From: JAXHUH01 sp034211175
GTDB taxonomy: Bacteria; Actinomycetota; Acidimicrobiia; Acidimicrobiales; CAIXPF01
NCBI GenBank assembly: GCA_034211175.1
Contig: JAXHUH010000069.1
Coordinates: forward strand, 1-40,703
Direction: 5' to 3'
DNA length: 40,703 bases
Part shown: in pieces, positions 15,420-22,721 of the stretch
Position numbering within the stretch: position 1 is the stretch's first letter
Layout of the letters: each line of letters opens with the position of its first letter
The notes under the pieces: model-generated
Seen by the model: only the letters and a program-made list of their open reading frames with translations
Databases searched by the model: none
What the model was told of the DNA's origin: nothing
Position numbers and translations under genes: made by a program

Positions 15420-15890
15420 ATGTCCATGACGACCACCGACTCGTACGTCGACCGCCTCGGTGCCGGGGCGCTGACCGCCGGGCGTGAGGTCCGCGTCGCG
15501 GCGGTGACCGGCGCCGCGGTCCTCGGCGGGTTCTCGCTGATGCAGGTCGCCCTGGCGCTCGGCGCGCCGTGGGGCAAGCACGTCTGGGGCGGTCGCTCGG
15601 AGACCGAGGTGCTCCCGGCAGGGCTGCGGTTCGCCGGCGGTGTGGGCGCCGTGGTGCTGGGATGGTCGGCGGCGGTCGTGCTCGCCCGGGCCGGTGTCAT
15701 CGGCCGTGCCCCGCTGGCAGGTCGCCACCTGAGAAGGGCGACGTGGGCGATCGCCGGCTACCTGGGGCTGAACACCGTCGGCAACCTCGCATCGAAGAGC
15801 CCGGTCGAGCGGGGCCTGTTCGCCCCGGCGACCGCGGTCGCCGCCGGGGCCACGGCCCTCGTCGCCCGCCGGGCGCCCGCAGCCGCGTAG
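15420..15890 (+). CDS. Small four-helix membrane protein, uncharacterised
   Basis: A 156-residue protein with about four hydrophobic helices (AAVTGAAVLGGFSLMQVALAL, then AVVLGWSAAVVLARAG, WAIAGYLGLNTVGNLA and TAVAAGATALVARR). Between the first two is GAPWGKHVWGG, and after the third is SKSPVERGLFAP. This WG-motif pattern recurs in small unnamed actinobacterial membrane proteins. No function is known. A GGAG stands six to seven bases before ATG 15420. ATG 15426 is an alternative. It is isolated, between the GNAT remnant and the toxin-antitoxin pair. Confidence 0.7.
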   Translation: MSMTTTDSYVDRLGAGALTAGREVRVAAVTGAAVLGGFSLMQVALALGAPWGKHVWGGRSETEVLPAGLRFAGGVGAVVLGWSAAVVLARAGVIGRAPLAGRHLRRATWAIAGYLGLNTVGNLASKSPVERGLFAPATAVAAGATALVARRAPAAA

Positions 15891-15936
15891 CGCCTGTTCT
15901 GCGACGCGGGCGTCGTCCTGCGGCGCTGATGCGAGA

Positions 15937-16263
15937 ATGGAGTCCGTGGGAACGGTCTCGACGCTGACGATCGACGGGCACACCCTCGACGAGGCTCGTC
16001 TCGCCGAGGTGTGCGAGCGGTACGGCGTGGCCGAGCTCTCGGTGTTCGGGTCGGTCGCCCGCGGCGAGGCCGGCCCCGACAGCGACGTCGACCTCCTCTA
16101 CGTCCTCGCCCCGGACACGAGGCTTGGATTCGGCATCTCCCGCCTCGAGGATGACCTCGCCGAGCTGTTCGGCCGTCCCGTCGACCTCGTGGCCAAACGA
16201 GCGCTCCACCGGCTGCTGCGGGACGGGGTGCTCGCCGATGCCAGAGTCATCTATGCGGCCTGA
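15937..16263 (+). CDS. mntA: MntA-type nucleotidyltransferase antitoxin
   Basis: A 108-residue minimal nucleotidyltransferase with the family signature GS-x10-DxD: Gly38-Ser39, Asp50 and Asp52 (FGSVARGEAGPDSDVDLLY), followed by VDLVAKRALH near the C terminus. In characterised MntA/HepT systems this protein transfers AMP groups onto a tyrosine of the HepT toxin and so neutralises it. All catalytic residues are present, so the antitoxin should be active. The start could be ATG 15937 or GTG 15946. Its 3' end overlaps the hepT start by 11 bases, which couples translation of the two. Confidence 0.9.
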   Translation: MESVGTVSTLTIDGHTLDEARLAEVCERYGVAELSVFGSVARGEAGPDSDVDLLYVLAPDTRLGFGISRLEDDLAELFGRPVDLVAKRALHRLLRDGVLADARVIYAA

Positions 16264-16612
16264 CGAGGTCGTCATCGCCGAGGTGATCGACGCCGCGGAG
16301 CAGATCATCAGGCTCACGAACGGTCGCACCGTTGCGCAGCTGGAGGGCGATCGCACCGTCCGCGACGCCGTGCTGTGGAACTTCACCGTGCTCGGGGAAG
16401 CGGTCAACAACCTCAGCTCCGTGGTGAAGGGCATCGACCCAACGATCGAGTGGGGTGAGCCGAGCCGAGTGCGGAACCGGGTCGTCCACGGCTATTGGTC
16501 TGCGGACATCGAGGTCCTGCTCGCGACGGCGCAGGATGACATCCCGGCCTTCCTGGAAGGCGTGCGGGACGTGCAGCGCAGGTTGGGCGAGGCCACGGAG
16601 GATCCGGCGTAG
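16253..16612 (+). CDS. hepT: HepT-type toxin (HEPN ribonuclease)
   Basis: A 119-residue all-helical HEPN protein. The catalytic motif R-x4-H-x-Y is complete: Arg74, His79 and Tyr81 in RNRVVHGYW. Arg and His form the RNase site, and the Tyr is the residue modified by MntA in known systems. The NFTVLGEAVNNLS helix is typical of HepT dimers. ATG 16253 gives MRPDEV, the usual family start. ATG 16238 would add five residues and cannot be excluded. Proteins of this family cleave RNA in the cytosol and act in plasmid stabilisation, stress or phage defence. This one is chromosomal in context, next to a gene remnant. Confidence 0.9.
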   Translation: MRPDEVVIAEVIDAAEQIIRLTNGRTVAQLEGDRTVRDAVLWNFTVLGEAVNNLSSVVKGIDPTIEWGEPSRVRNRVVHGYWSADIEVLLATAQDDIPAFLEGVRDVQRRLGEATEDPA

Positions 16613-16635
16613 CCGGGGTCGCCGGTCGCCACGAC

Positions 16636-16641
16636 TACGGT
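16636..16641 (+). promoter_or_regulatory. -10 box of the M20 gene, leaderless start
   Basis: TACGGT (TANNNT) lies eight bases before ATG 16650, and no Shine-Dalgarno is visible in between. This indicates a leaderless transcript separate from the hepT mRNA. Confidence 0.45.
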
Positions 16642-16649
16642 GCGGCGCG

Positions 16650-17786
16650 ATGAGTCGGGAATCGCTGGTCGGGTTGCGGCGGGAGCTGCATGCGCATCCC
16701 GAGCTGTCGGAGGAGGAGCGGGGGACGGCGGCCCGGATCGAGGCGTTCTTGTCGCCGCTGGGGCCGGACCGGGTCCTCGCAGGCGTCGGCGGGCACGGCC
16801 TGGTCGCCACGTTCGACAGCGGGCGGCCCGGACCCGAGCTCCTCGTGCGCTGCGAGCTCGATGCGCTGCCGATCGTCGAGCTCGGCGACGCCGACCACCG
16901 CTCGACCAACCACGGTGTGTCCCACCAGTGCGGTCACGACGGGCACATGGCGATGGTGTGCGGGCTGGCCGAGCACGTCGCCCGGAACCGCCCGGCCGCC
17001 GGTGCGGTCCACCTCCTGTTCCAGCCGGCCGAGGAGATCGGTGCCGGCGCGGCCGCCGTCCTCGCCGACCCGGCGTTCGCGGCGGTCCGGCCCGACATCG
17101 GCGTCGCCATCCACAACCTGCCCGGCCATCCGCTCGGCGCCGTCGTGGTCAAGGAGGGCACGCTCAACCCGGCGGTGCGCAGCATCGTGTTCCGGTTCAC
17201 CGGGCGGACCGCACACGCCATGGACCCGTCCGAGGGTGAGAACCCGGCGCTCGCCATCGCCGACCTGCTCCGCAGGGCGCAGGCGATGATCCACGACGAC
17301 GTGACGTCGGACGACTTCGCGCTGATCACCACCGTGCACGTGCGGGTGGGGTCGGTCGCCTACGGCGTCTCCGCCGGCGACGGCGAGGCCCACTTCACGA
17401 TGCGGTGCTGGGACAACGGCCGCCTCGCCGCCCTCCAGGCCGAGCTCGTCGCCCTCGCCGAGCAGCTCGCGGCCCGCGACCGGCTGGCGCTGGCGTGGGA
17501 CACGCTCGAGGACTTCTACTCGAACCACAACGACCCGGCCGTCACGGCGACGGTCCGGGCCGCGGCGGCCGACGCCGGGCTCGAGGTCATCACGCCGGAC
17601 GCACCGCCTCTGCGGGCGGGGGAGGACTTCGGGCTGTTCACGACGGTCTTCCCGTGCTGCATGGTCCTGCTCGGCACCGGTGTCGAGGCCGACCCGCTCC
17701 ACAGCCCGACGTTCGACTTCCCCGACGAGCTGATCGACGTCGGCGTGCGCCTCTACGAGGCGATCGTCGCCCGGGTCTTCGCCTGA
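16650..17786 (+). CDS. M20-family amidohydrolase (hippurate hydrolase/IAA-amino-acid hydrolase-like)
   Basis: A 378-residue cytosolic metallohydrolase of peptidase family M20D. Visible motifs are LRRELHAHPELSEEE at the start, LLVRCELDALPIVE (metal-binding Asp region), SHQCGHDGHMAMVCGLA with the Cys-Gly-His-Asp-Gly-His metal site, LLFQPAEEIGAGA (catalytic Glu pair), the dimerisation domain with FRFTGRTAHAMDPSEGENPA, and a C-terminal AGEDFGLFTT metal site. Such enzymes cleave N-acyl amino acids or similar amides. The acyl group and amino acid cannot be read from the sequence. The first metal ligands differ slightly from canonical M20D (CELDALPI rather than ADMDALPI), so substrate choice may differ. 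Confidence 0.9.
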   Translation: MSRESLVGLRRELHAHPELSEEERGTAARIEAFLSPLGPDRVLAGVGGHGLVATFDSGRPGPELLVRCELDALPIVELGDADHRSTNHGVSHQCGHDGHMAMVCGLAEHVARNRPAAGAVHLLFQPAEEIGAGAAAVLADPAFAAVRPDIGVAIHNLPGHPLGAVVVKEGTLNPAVRSIVFRFTGRTAHAMDPSEGENPALAIADLLRRAQAMIHDDVTSDDFALITTVHVRVGSVAYGVSAGDGEAHFTMRCWDNGRLAALQAELVALAEQLAARDRLALAWDTLEDFYSNHNDPAVTATVRAAAADAGLEVITPDAPPLRAGEDFGLFTTVFPCCMVLLGTGVEADPLHSPTFDFPDELIDVGVRLYEAIVARVFA

Positions 17787-17873
17787 CGCGGCCGCCGCCG
17801 GCGGCAACCCCCGGCCGCCACGGGTCCCAATCGTTCAAGCCGGCGAGGGCGGACCGGCGCGAAGGTGCGACCC

Positions 17874-18569
17874 ATGAACCACGGTGAGCACCACTACTTC
17901 GTGCTGCGGACCGCCGATCTGGTCGCCAGCAGCGAGTTCTTCGCCGAGCTGCTGGGCTGGGAGATCGACGGCGGGGAGCTGACCAACGTGGCCTTCTTCG
18001 GTGCGATCACCGAGGACTTCGACCGGGCGATCTGGGTCCACGTCGAGGACTGCGACGCCGCGTGCGCCGAGGTCGTCGAGCTCGGCGGCTCCCACGACCC
18101 CATCCTCGACCAGCAGTCGGGCCGGAACGCGACGTGCCGCGATGACCAGGGGAACACGTTCCACATCGGCACGCTCATCCCCGAGTACCAGGACTACCCG
18201 CATCCCGACCCGCTGCCCGAGGGTGAGCTGGCGTACTTCACCGTTCCGGTCGGCGACCCCGAGCGTGCCGTGGCGTTCTACGGCTCGCTGTTCGGGTGGA
18301 CGTTCGACCCGCCGGGCGGCGCGGTCCGGGCCGAGTACCGCCACTGCACGAACGGGTCGCTGCCGTTCGGGTTCGTCTCCGACGGCGACGTGACCCCGGC
18401 GTTCTACTTCCGGGTCGCGGACGCCGCCGGAGCGGGTGAGGTGGTCACGAAGCTCGGGGGTCGGGCCGGGCAGGTCGTCGACAGCGAATCGGGGATCAGC
18501 CTGATCGGCTCGGTCGACCCGACCGGCGTCCACTTCGACCTCTGGCAACCCGCCCCCGGCTTCGCGTGA
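17874..18569 (+). CDS. VOC (glyoxalase/bleomycin-resistance) family protein, two domains
   Basis: A 231-residue protein of two VOC domains in tandem. The first (about 1-105) begins HHYFVLRTADLVASSEFFAELLGW. The second (about 118-228) contains YFTVPVGDPERAVAFYGSLFGW and ends VHFDLWQP. Both have the paired beta-alpha-beta-beta-beta units of this fold, and several possible metal ligands are present (His7/His8 and the terminal segment). The family covers dioxygenases, lyases and resistance proteins, and no substrate can be assigned. ATG 17874 is preceded by GAAGG. GTG 17865 is three codons upstream. It converges on the SDR gene with an 18-bp gap. Confidence 0.87.
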   Translation: MNHGEHHYFVLRTADLVASSEFFAELLGWEIDGGELTNVAFFGAITEDFDRAIWVHVEDCDAACAEVVELGGSHDPILDQQSGRNATCRDDQGNTFHIGTLIPEYQDYPHPDPLPEGELAYFTVPVGDPERAVAFYGSLFGWTFDPPGGAVRAEYRHCTNGSLPFGFVSDGDVTPAFYFRVADAAGAGEVVTKLGGRAGQVVDSESGISLIGSVDPTGVHFDLWQPAPGFA

Positions 18570-18587
18570 GCTGAACGCAGCTCTGCC

Positions 18588-19343
18588 TCAATCCGCCAAC
18601 ACGATGCCGCCGTCGATGTGGAAGTGCTGGCCGGTGAAGAGGCGGGCCTCGTCGGAGCACAGGTAGGAGACCAGCCCGATCAGGTCGCTCGGCTGGGTGA
18701 AGGTCTTGATGATCTGCTGGTCGAGGACGCCGTCGATCATCTCCTGGCTCATGTGCATCTCGCCGAGGCCCTCGGTCTCGACGATGCTCGGGGCCAGGGC
18801 GTTGACGGTGATCCCGTCGCCGCCGAGCTCGCGGGCCAGGCCCCGGGTGAGGCCGAGGATGGCGGCCTTCGACGCGATGTAGTGGACGCCGCCGGGCGGG
18901 GCGACGTTCACGACGGACGACGACATGTTGACGATGCGGCCCCAGCCGTTGCGGCGCAGCTGGGGCGCGAAGCTGCGCGCCATCAGGAAGACGGAGTCGA
19001 GGTTGACCTCCATCGTCTTGCGCCACAGGTCGTGGTCGATCTCGTCGAGCGAGCGCTGGAACGGGTGGAGGCCCGCGTTGTTCACGATGATGTGGGCCGG
19101 CCCCCACTCGTCCTCGACCCGGGCGGCGGCGTCGGCGACCGACTCGGCGGAGGACACGTCGGCGACGACGCCGAGGCCCCGCACGCCGATCTTCTCGACG
19201 GCCTCGATGGTCTCGGTCGAGTCGCCGAGGTCGAGCGACACGATGTCGGCGCCGTCGTTGGCGAGGCCCTCGGCGATGGCCCGGCCGATGCCTCGGGCCG
19301 CGCCGGTGACGACGGCGATCTTCCCGCTGAGATCACGTTCCAT
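18588..19343 (-). CDS. Classical SDR oxidoreductase (3-oxoacyl-reductase-like)
   Basis: A 251-residue classical short-chain dehydrogenase with TGAARGIG at residues 13-20, the NNAG structural motif, catalytic Ser in NMSSS, and the YIASK catalytic Tyr/Lys pair. It ends with GQHFHIDGGIVLAD as usual for cP2-type enzymes. DLGDS after beta2 (Asp at the strand end) favours NAD(H) over NADP(H). The substrate is unknown: it may be a sugar alcohol, steroid or other secondary alcohol. The ATG at 19343 overlaps the end of the upstream marR gene by 11 bases, so the two are co-transcribed and translation is coupled. The MarR protein is therefore the likely regulator. Confidence 0.9.
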   Translation of the reverse strand: MERDLSGKIAVVTGAARGIGRAIAEGLANDGADIVSLDLGDSTETIEAVEKIGVRGLGVVADVSSAESVADAAARVEDEWGPAHIIVNNAGLHPFQRSLDEIDHDLWRKTMEVNLDSVFLMARSFAPQLRRNGWGRIVNMSSSVVNVAPPGGVHYIASKAAILGLTRGLARELGGDGITVNALAPSIVETEGLGEMHMSQEMIDGVLDQQIIKTFTQPSDLIGLVSYLCSDEARLFTGQHFHIDGGIVLAD

Positions 19344-19848
19344 GGGTTGAGCTCCTCTGGTGCTCGGGGGTGGTGAGGAACGAGCGGAGCGCGGCGCGGA
19401 GCCGGCCGAGCGCGTCGGCGGCGTCGGTGAGGCGGTCCCGGTCGGCCTCCGGCAGCGTGGCCAGGGCCTCGGCGAGGACCGTCGCCTCGATCCCCAGGAA
19501 CTCGGCGATGTTGCCCGTCGCCTCGGCGCTCGGGCGGACCTCGACGATGCGTCGGTCCCGTTCGGCCGGTCGTTTGACGACCTGGCCGAGGGCCACCAGT
19601 CGGCTGATCGACGAGCTGGTGTTGCTCGTCGCCATGTTCACCCGCCGCGCCACCGTGCTCACGTCGATGCCGGGGGACTGCGCGATCACGCGCAGCACCT
19701 CGGCGTCGGTCGGCGACAGCTGACCGCGCTCGAACCGTCGTTCGGCGAGGACGGTCAGGAGCCGGCCGAGCTCGTGGAACACGTCGGCCAGCTCGCGCAG
19801 CGGCCGGTCCTGGCGCTCGCGTTCGTCCGGTGGCTGCTCGTTCGACAT
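19333..19848 (-). CDS. MarR-family transcriptional regulator
   Basis: A 171-residue winged-helix regulator. Key segments are LTVLAERRFERGQLSPTDAE, the HTH SPGIDVSTVARRVNMATSNT followed by SSSISRLVALGQVVKR, and the wing ERDRRIVEVRPS (about 55-115). It heads a two-gene operon with the downstream SDR. The ATG at 19848 lies inside a 22-bp perfect palindrome (19847-19868), so the regulator probably represses its own transcript by binding across its start. The same site lies 45 bases before the divergent galactose-oxidase-like gene, which may also be controlled. The ligand is unknown. Confidence 0.9.
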   Translation of the reverse strand: MSNEQPPDERERQDRPLRELADVFHELGRLLTVLAERRFERGQLSPTDAEVLRVIAQSPGIDVSTVARRVNMATSNTSSSISRLVALGQVVKRPAERDRRIVEVRPSAEATGNIAEFLGIEATVLAEALATLPEADRDRLTDAADALGRLRAALRSFLTTPEHQRSSTHGT

Positions 19849-19868
19849 GGTTATAGATCTATAACCAT
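19847..19868. promoter_or_regulatory. 22-bp perfect palindrome, candidate MarR operator
   Basis: The 11-base arm ATGGTTATAGA is followed directly by its exact complement, with no spacer. The site is AT-rich in very GC-rich surroundings. It contains the marR start codon and lies 22 bases upstream of a TAGCGT -10 candidate (19891-19896) for the divergent oxidase gene. Confidence 0.85.
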
Positions 19869-19912
19869 CGGGAGTCCGTCGGTGTTCCCGTAGCGTCGGA
19901 GGCGGACCGACC

Positions 19913-22588
19913 ATGACGACGAGAACGATGACGGTCGTCAGTGCAACGGCGGCTCGGCGGCCGGTGGACCATGACGACGTCGCGGCTGAACGACGATCGG
20001 GGACCCCTTTGCCGAACCTCGGAAACGCGTGGCACATCCCGGCGAACCCCGAACCGCGGGGCCGGGGCGGGATGCGGGACCCGGTCGGTGCCGCGGTCGC
20101 CGGCTCCACCATCACCGTCATCAGCGGCAACCAGTTCCAGGGTGCGGGCAACCCCGGCAACCAGCTCCAGGACGGCAGTGCCGTGGTGTGGCGCATCGGC
20201 GGGCCCGGGGCCCCGTGGGCCGAGAGCCCGATGACCTTCGACCGCGAGGTCGCCAACAACAAGTACTTCACCGCGCCGATCCCGCTCGATGGCGCGAACC
20301 CCGGCGACGACGCCGAGTACTACCTGCGCATCGCCTACGACGACCACGACACGACCTACCTGTGCTCGGCGGGCGAGGTGTCGGAGGCGGTCGAGGACGA
20401 GGCGATCGCACAGGACCTCCCGTTCCGCGTCACCGTCGACGACCCGGCGGTGCGGGGCCGGTGGGGCGACGTCGTCGAGCTGCCCAACGTCGCCGTCCAC
20501 GCCGCGCTGCTGCCGGACCACCGGGTGCTGGTCATCGGTCGCCGGGACCGCCCCGACCAGACGCTGAACGAGCAGTCGTGCACGCCGTTCGTCTGGGACC
20601 CGGCGACCGGGGAGTCGACGTTCACGGCCCAGCCGCTGTCGATCGACGGTGCGACGGTCAACCTGTTCTGTGCCGGCCACGCGTTCCTCGCCGACGGCCG
20701 GCTCCTCGTCGTCGGCGGCCACATCGAGGACAGCGACGGGATCAGCCAGGCCTCGGCCTTCGACTGGCGCGACGACACGTGGACCGCCCTCCCGCCGATG
20801 ACCGCGCCCGGAGGTCAGGAGGTCCGGCGCTGGTACCCGACGTGCACGACCCTTCCCGACGGCCGGGTCCTCGTCCTGTCGGGCAGCTTCATCGACCGCG
20901 CCCGACCGTTCGGCGAGCAGATCCAGGTCGTCGACCTGCTCCACGTGTGGGACGAGGACCGCTGGGACACCATCCCCAACGCCGCTGGTGCGCCGCTCAA
21001 CTACATCGGCCTGCCGCTCTACCCCCGCATGCACGTGACCGGCGACGGCCGGGTGCTGATGTCGGGCTCGACGCCGCGCACCGAGCTCCTCGACACCGGG
21101 GCGCCGGGCGGGTTCACGCTCCTCGGGTACCGGCGGGGCGGCAACCGCGACTACTGCCCCGCGGTCATGGTCGACGCCGACCGGATCCTGTACCTGGGCG
21201 GTGGTGGCGGCACCGGCGGACCGCCGTCGAACGAGGTCGAGGTGGTCGATCTCGCCACGCCGCCCCCGCCGTGGCAGCCGGCCGCGCCGATGCGCTTCGC
21301 CCGCCGCCACCACAACGCCGTGGTCCTGCCCGACGGCTCGGTGCTGGTCGTCGGCGGCACCCGCGGCGTGGGGTTCAACAACCTCGATCCCGGCCAGCCG
21401 GTGCACGTGGCCGAGCGGTGGGACCCGGCGACCGGGGCGTGGGAGGACATGGCGGCCGAGCAGGTCGACCGGTGCTACCACTCGAGCGCGCTGCTCCTCG
21501 CCGACGGACGGGTGCTCAGCGCCGGTGGTGGTGAGTACCACGAGGACGACGGCACCCCGAACGACCCGGCCGACAACCACCGCAACGGCCAGATCTACTC
21601 GCCGCCGTACCTGTTCCGGGGCCCTCGGCCGGAGATCACCGCCGCCCCGGACGCGATCACCTACGGGACGACGTTCACGGTCACCACGCCGCAGGCGGCG
21701 GACATCGGCCGGGTCAGCCTCGTCCACCCCGGCTCGGTCACCCACGCGTTCGACGCCGGCCAGCGCATCGCGTTCCTCGACTTCACCGCCGGCGTCGATG
21801 CCACCGGCGCCGCGACGCTCACCGTCACCGCGCCGGCATCACCCGAGGCGTGCCCGCCCGGCCACCTCCTGCTGTTCGTGCTGAGCGCCGACGGCGTCCC
21901 CTCGGTCGCCCGCACCGTCCAGGTCGGCACCGGTGCCGCGCCCCGCCGGGTCGCCGGCGGCCTTCCCGGCGCGCGGCCGCCCGACCGGCCCTCTCCGACA
22001 CCGGCGACCGGCGCGTTCCTGCCCATGCACGATCTCGAGGCCGACGTCGAGGCGCTCCCCAAGGGCACGCCGGTCGTCGTCGGGATCACCCCGTCGTGCC
22101 CGTACGGCATCGGCTCGTGCTGGGGTGGCGCCTACGCCGCGCTCGGGGCGTTGACCGGCGTCGAGATCGTGCGACCGGTACCCAACAGCGGCGCCTCGAC
22201 CGCCGAGGTCTTCCTCCGCAACGCGGGCCTGCCCGCGCTCGGCCTGTGGGCGCGCCAGTTCGAGGCCGTCGTCGGCGGCACGTACGGCTTGCGGGGGGTC
22301 GAGGTCACCGTCGAGGGCTCCGTCATCGAGCGCGACGGCGCCCTCGTGCTGGCGGCCGCGCCGACCCGGCCGTCGGTCCGGCTCGGCCCGATCACGCCCG
22401 CCGACAAGGTCCAGTGGGACCTCGCCACCCACTCGCCCCACCCGCTCGAGCCCGACGAGGCGGACGCCTACGATCGCCTGGCGTCCGCGGGCACGACCGG
22501 CGCCGGCCCGGTCGTCGTGACCGGGCCGCTCGTCTCCACCCCGGACGGCTACGAGCTGCGGGTGCGCCGGTTCGCCGCCGCCGACTGA
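19913..22588 (+). CDS. Copper-radical oxidase (galactose/glyoxal oxidase-like, GlxA family) with C-terminal Cys-containing domain
   Basis: An 891-residue protein. A kelch-type beta propeller (about 150-560) and DUF1929 domain (about 570-668) carry the complete copper-radical set by motif. These are Cys253 (FCAGHAFLADGRLLVVGG) and Tyr308 (RRWYPT) for the Cys-Tyr cofactor, Tyr522-His523 (CYHSSALLLADGRVLSAGG) and His611 (VTHAFDAGQ). It should oxidise an alcohol or aldehyde with O2, giving H2O2. Residues about 690-891 form an extra domain with CPYGIGSC (Cys729, Cys736) and a STAEVFL strand that loosely recalls heavy-metal-associated folds. It could deliver copper (inference). Unlike most relatives, no signal peptide or anchor is visible at the N-terminus. 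ATG 19913 follows GGAGG at ten bases. It diverges from the marR-SDR operon. Confidence 0.85.
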   Translation: MTTRTMTVVSATAARRPVDHDDVAAERRSGTPLPNLGNAWHIPANPEPRGRGGMRDPVGAAVAGSTITVISGNQFQGAGNPGNQLQDGSAVVWRIGGPGAPWAESPMTFDREVANNKYFTAPIPLDGANPGDDAEYYLRIAYDDHDTTYLCSAGEVSEAVEDEAIAQDLPFRVTVDDPAVRGRWGDVVELPNVAVHAALLPDHRVLVIGRRDRPDQTLNEQSCTPFVWDPATGESTFTAQPLSIDGATVNLFCAGHAFLADGRLLVVGGHIEDSDGISQASAFDWRDDTWTALPPMTAPGGQEVRRWYPTCTTLPDGRVLVLSGSFIDRARPFGEQIQVVDLLHVWDEDRWDTIPNAAGAPLNYIGLPLYPRMHVTGDGRVLMSGSTPRTELLDTGAPGGFTLLGYRRGGNRDYCPAVMVDADRILYLGGGGGTGGPPSNEVEVVDLATPPPPWQPAAPMRFARRHHNAVVLPDGSVLVVGGTRGVGFNNLDPGQPVHVAERWDPATGAWEDMAAEQVDRCYHSSALLLADGRVLSAGGGEYHEDDGTPNDPADNHRNGQIYSPPYLFRGPRPEITAAPDAITYGTTFTVTTPQAADIGRVSLVHPGSVTHAFDAGQRIAFLDFTAGVDATGAATLTVTAPASPEACPPGHLLLFVLSADGVPSVARTVQVGTGAAPRRVAGGLPGARPPDRPSPTPATGAFLPMHDLEADVEALPKGTPVVVGITPSCPYGIGSCWGGAYAALGALTGVEIVRPVPNSGASTAEVFLRNAGLPALGLWARQFEAVVGGTYGLRGVEVTVEGSVIERDGALVLAAAPTRPSVRLGPITPADKVQWDLATHSPHPLEPDEADAYDRLASAGTTGAGPVVVTGPLVSTPDGYELRVRRFAAAD

Positions 22589-22721
22589 GCAGCGGCGACG
22601 GCGACGGCGACGTGCGGCGTCGGCCGACGGCTCGCCCGGCGCTGCGTTCGTGTCGGCCGCTCGCCGTGGAGGTGGCCGCGGCCGTTCAGTCGGCACCGTG
22701 CTCGGCGCGGGCGGCGCGGTG

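Noticed and set aside
15937..16612. Abortive-infection (AbiEii) or other defence island
   Set aside because: Only the two-gene MntA/HepT pair is present, with no other defence genes around it.
19859..21745. Long minus-strand open frame opposite the copper-radical oxidase
   Set aside because: Composition is typical of an antisense shadow in GC-rich DNA, and the plus-strand frame is a recognised enzyme.
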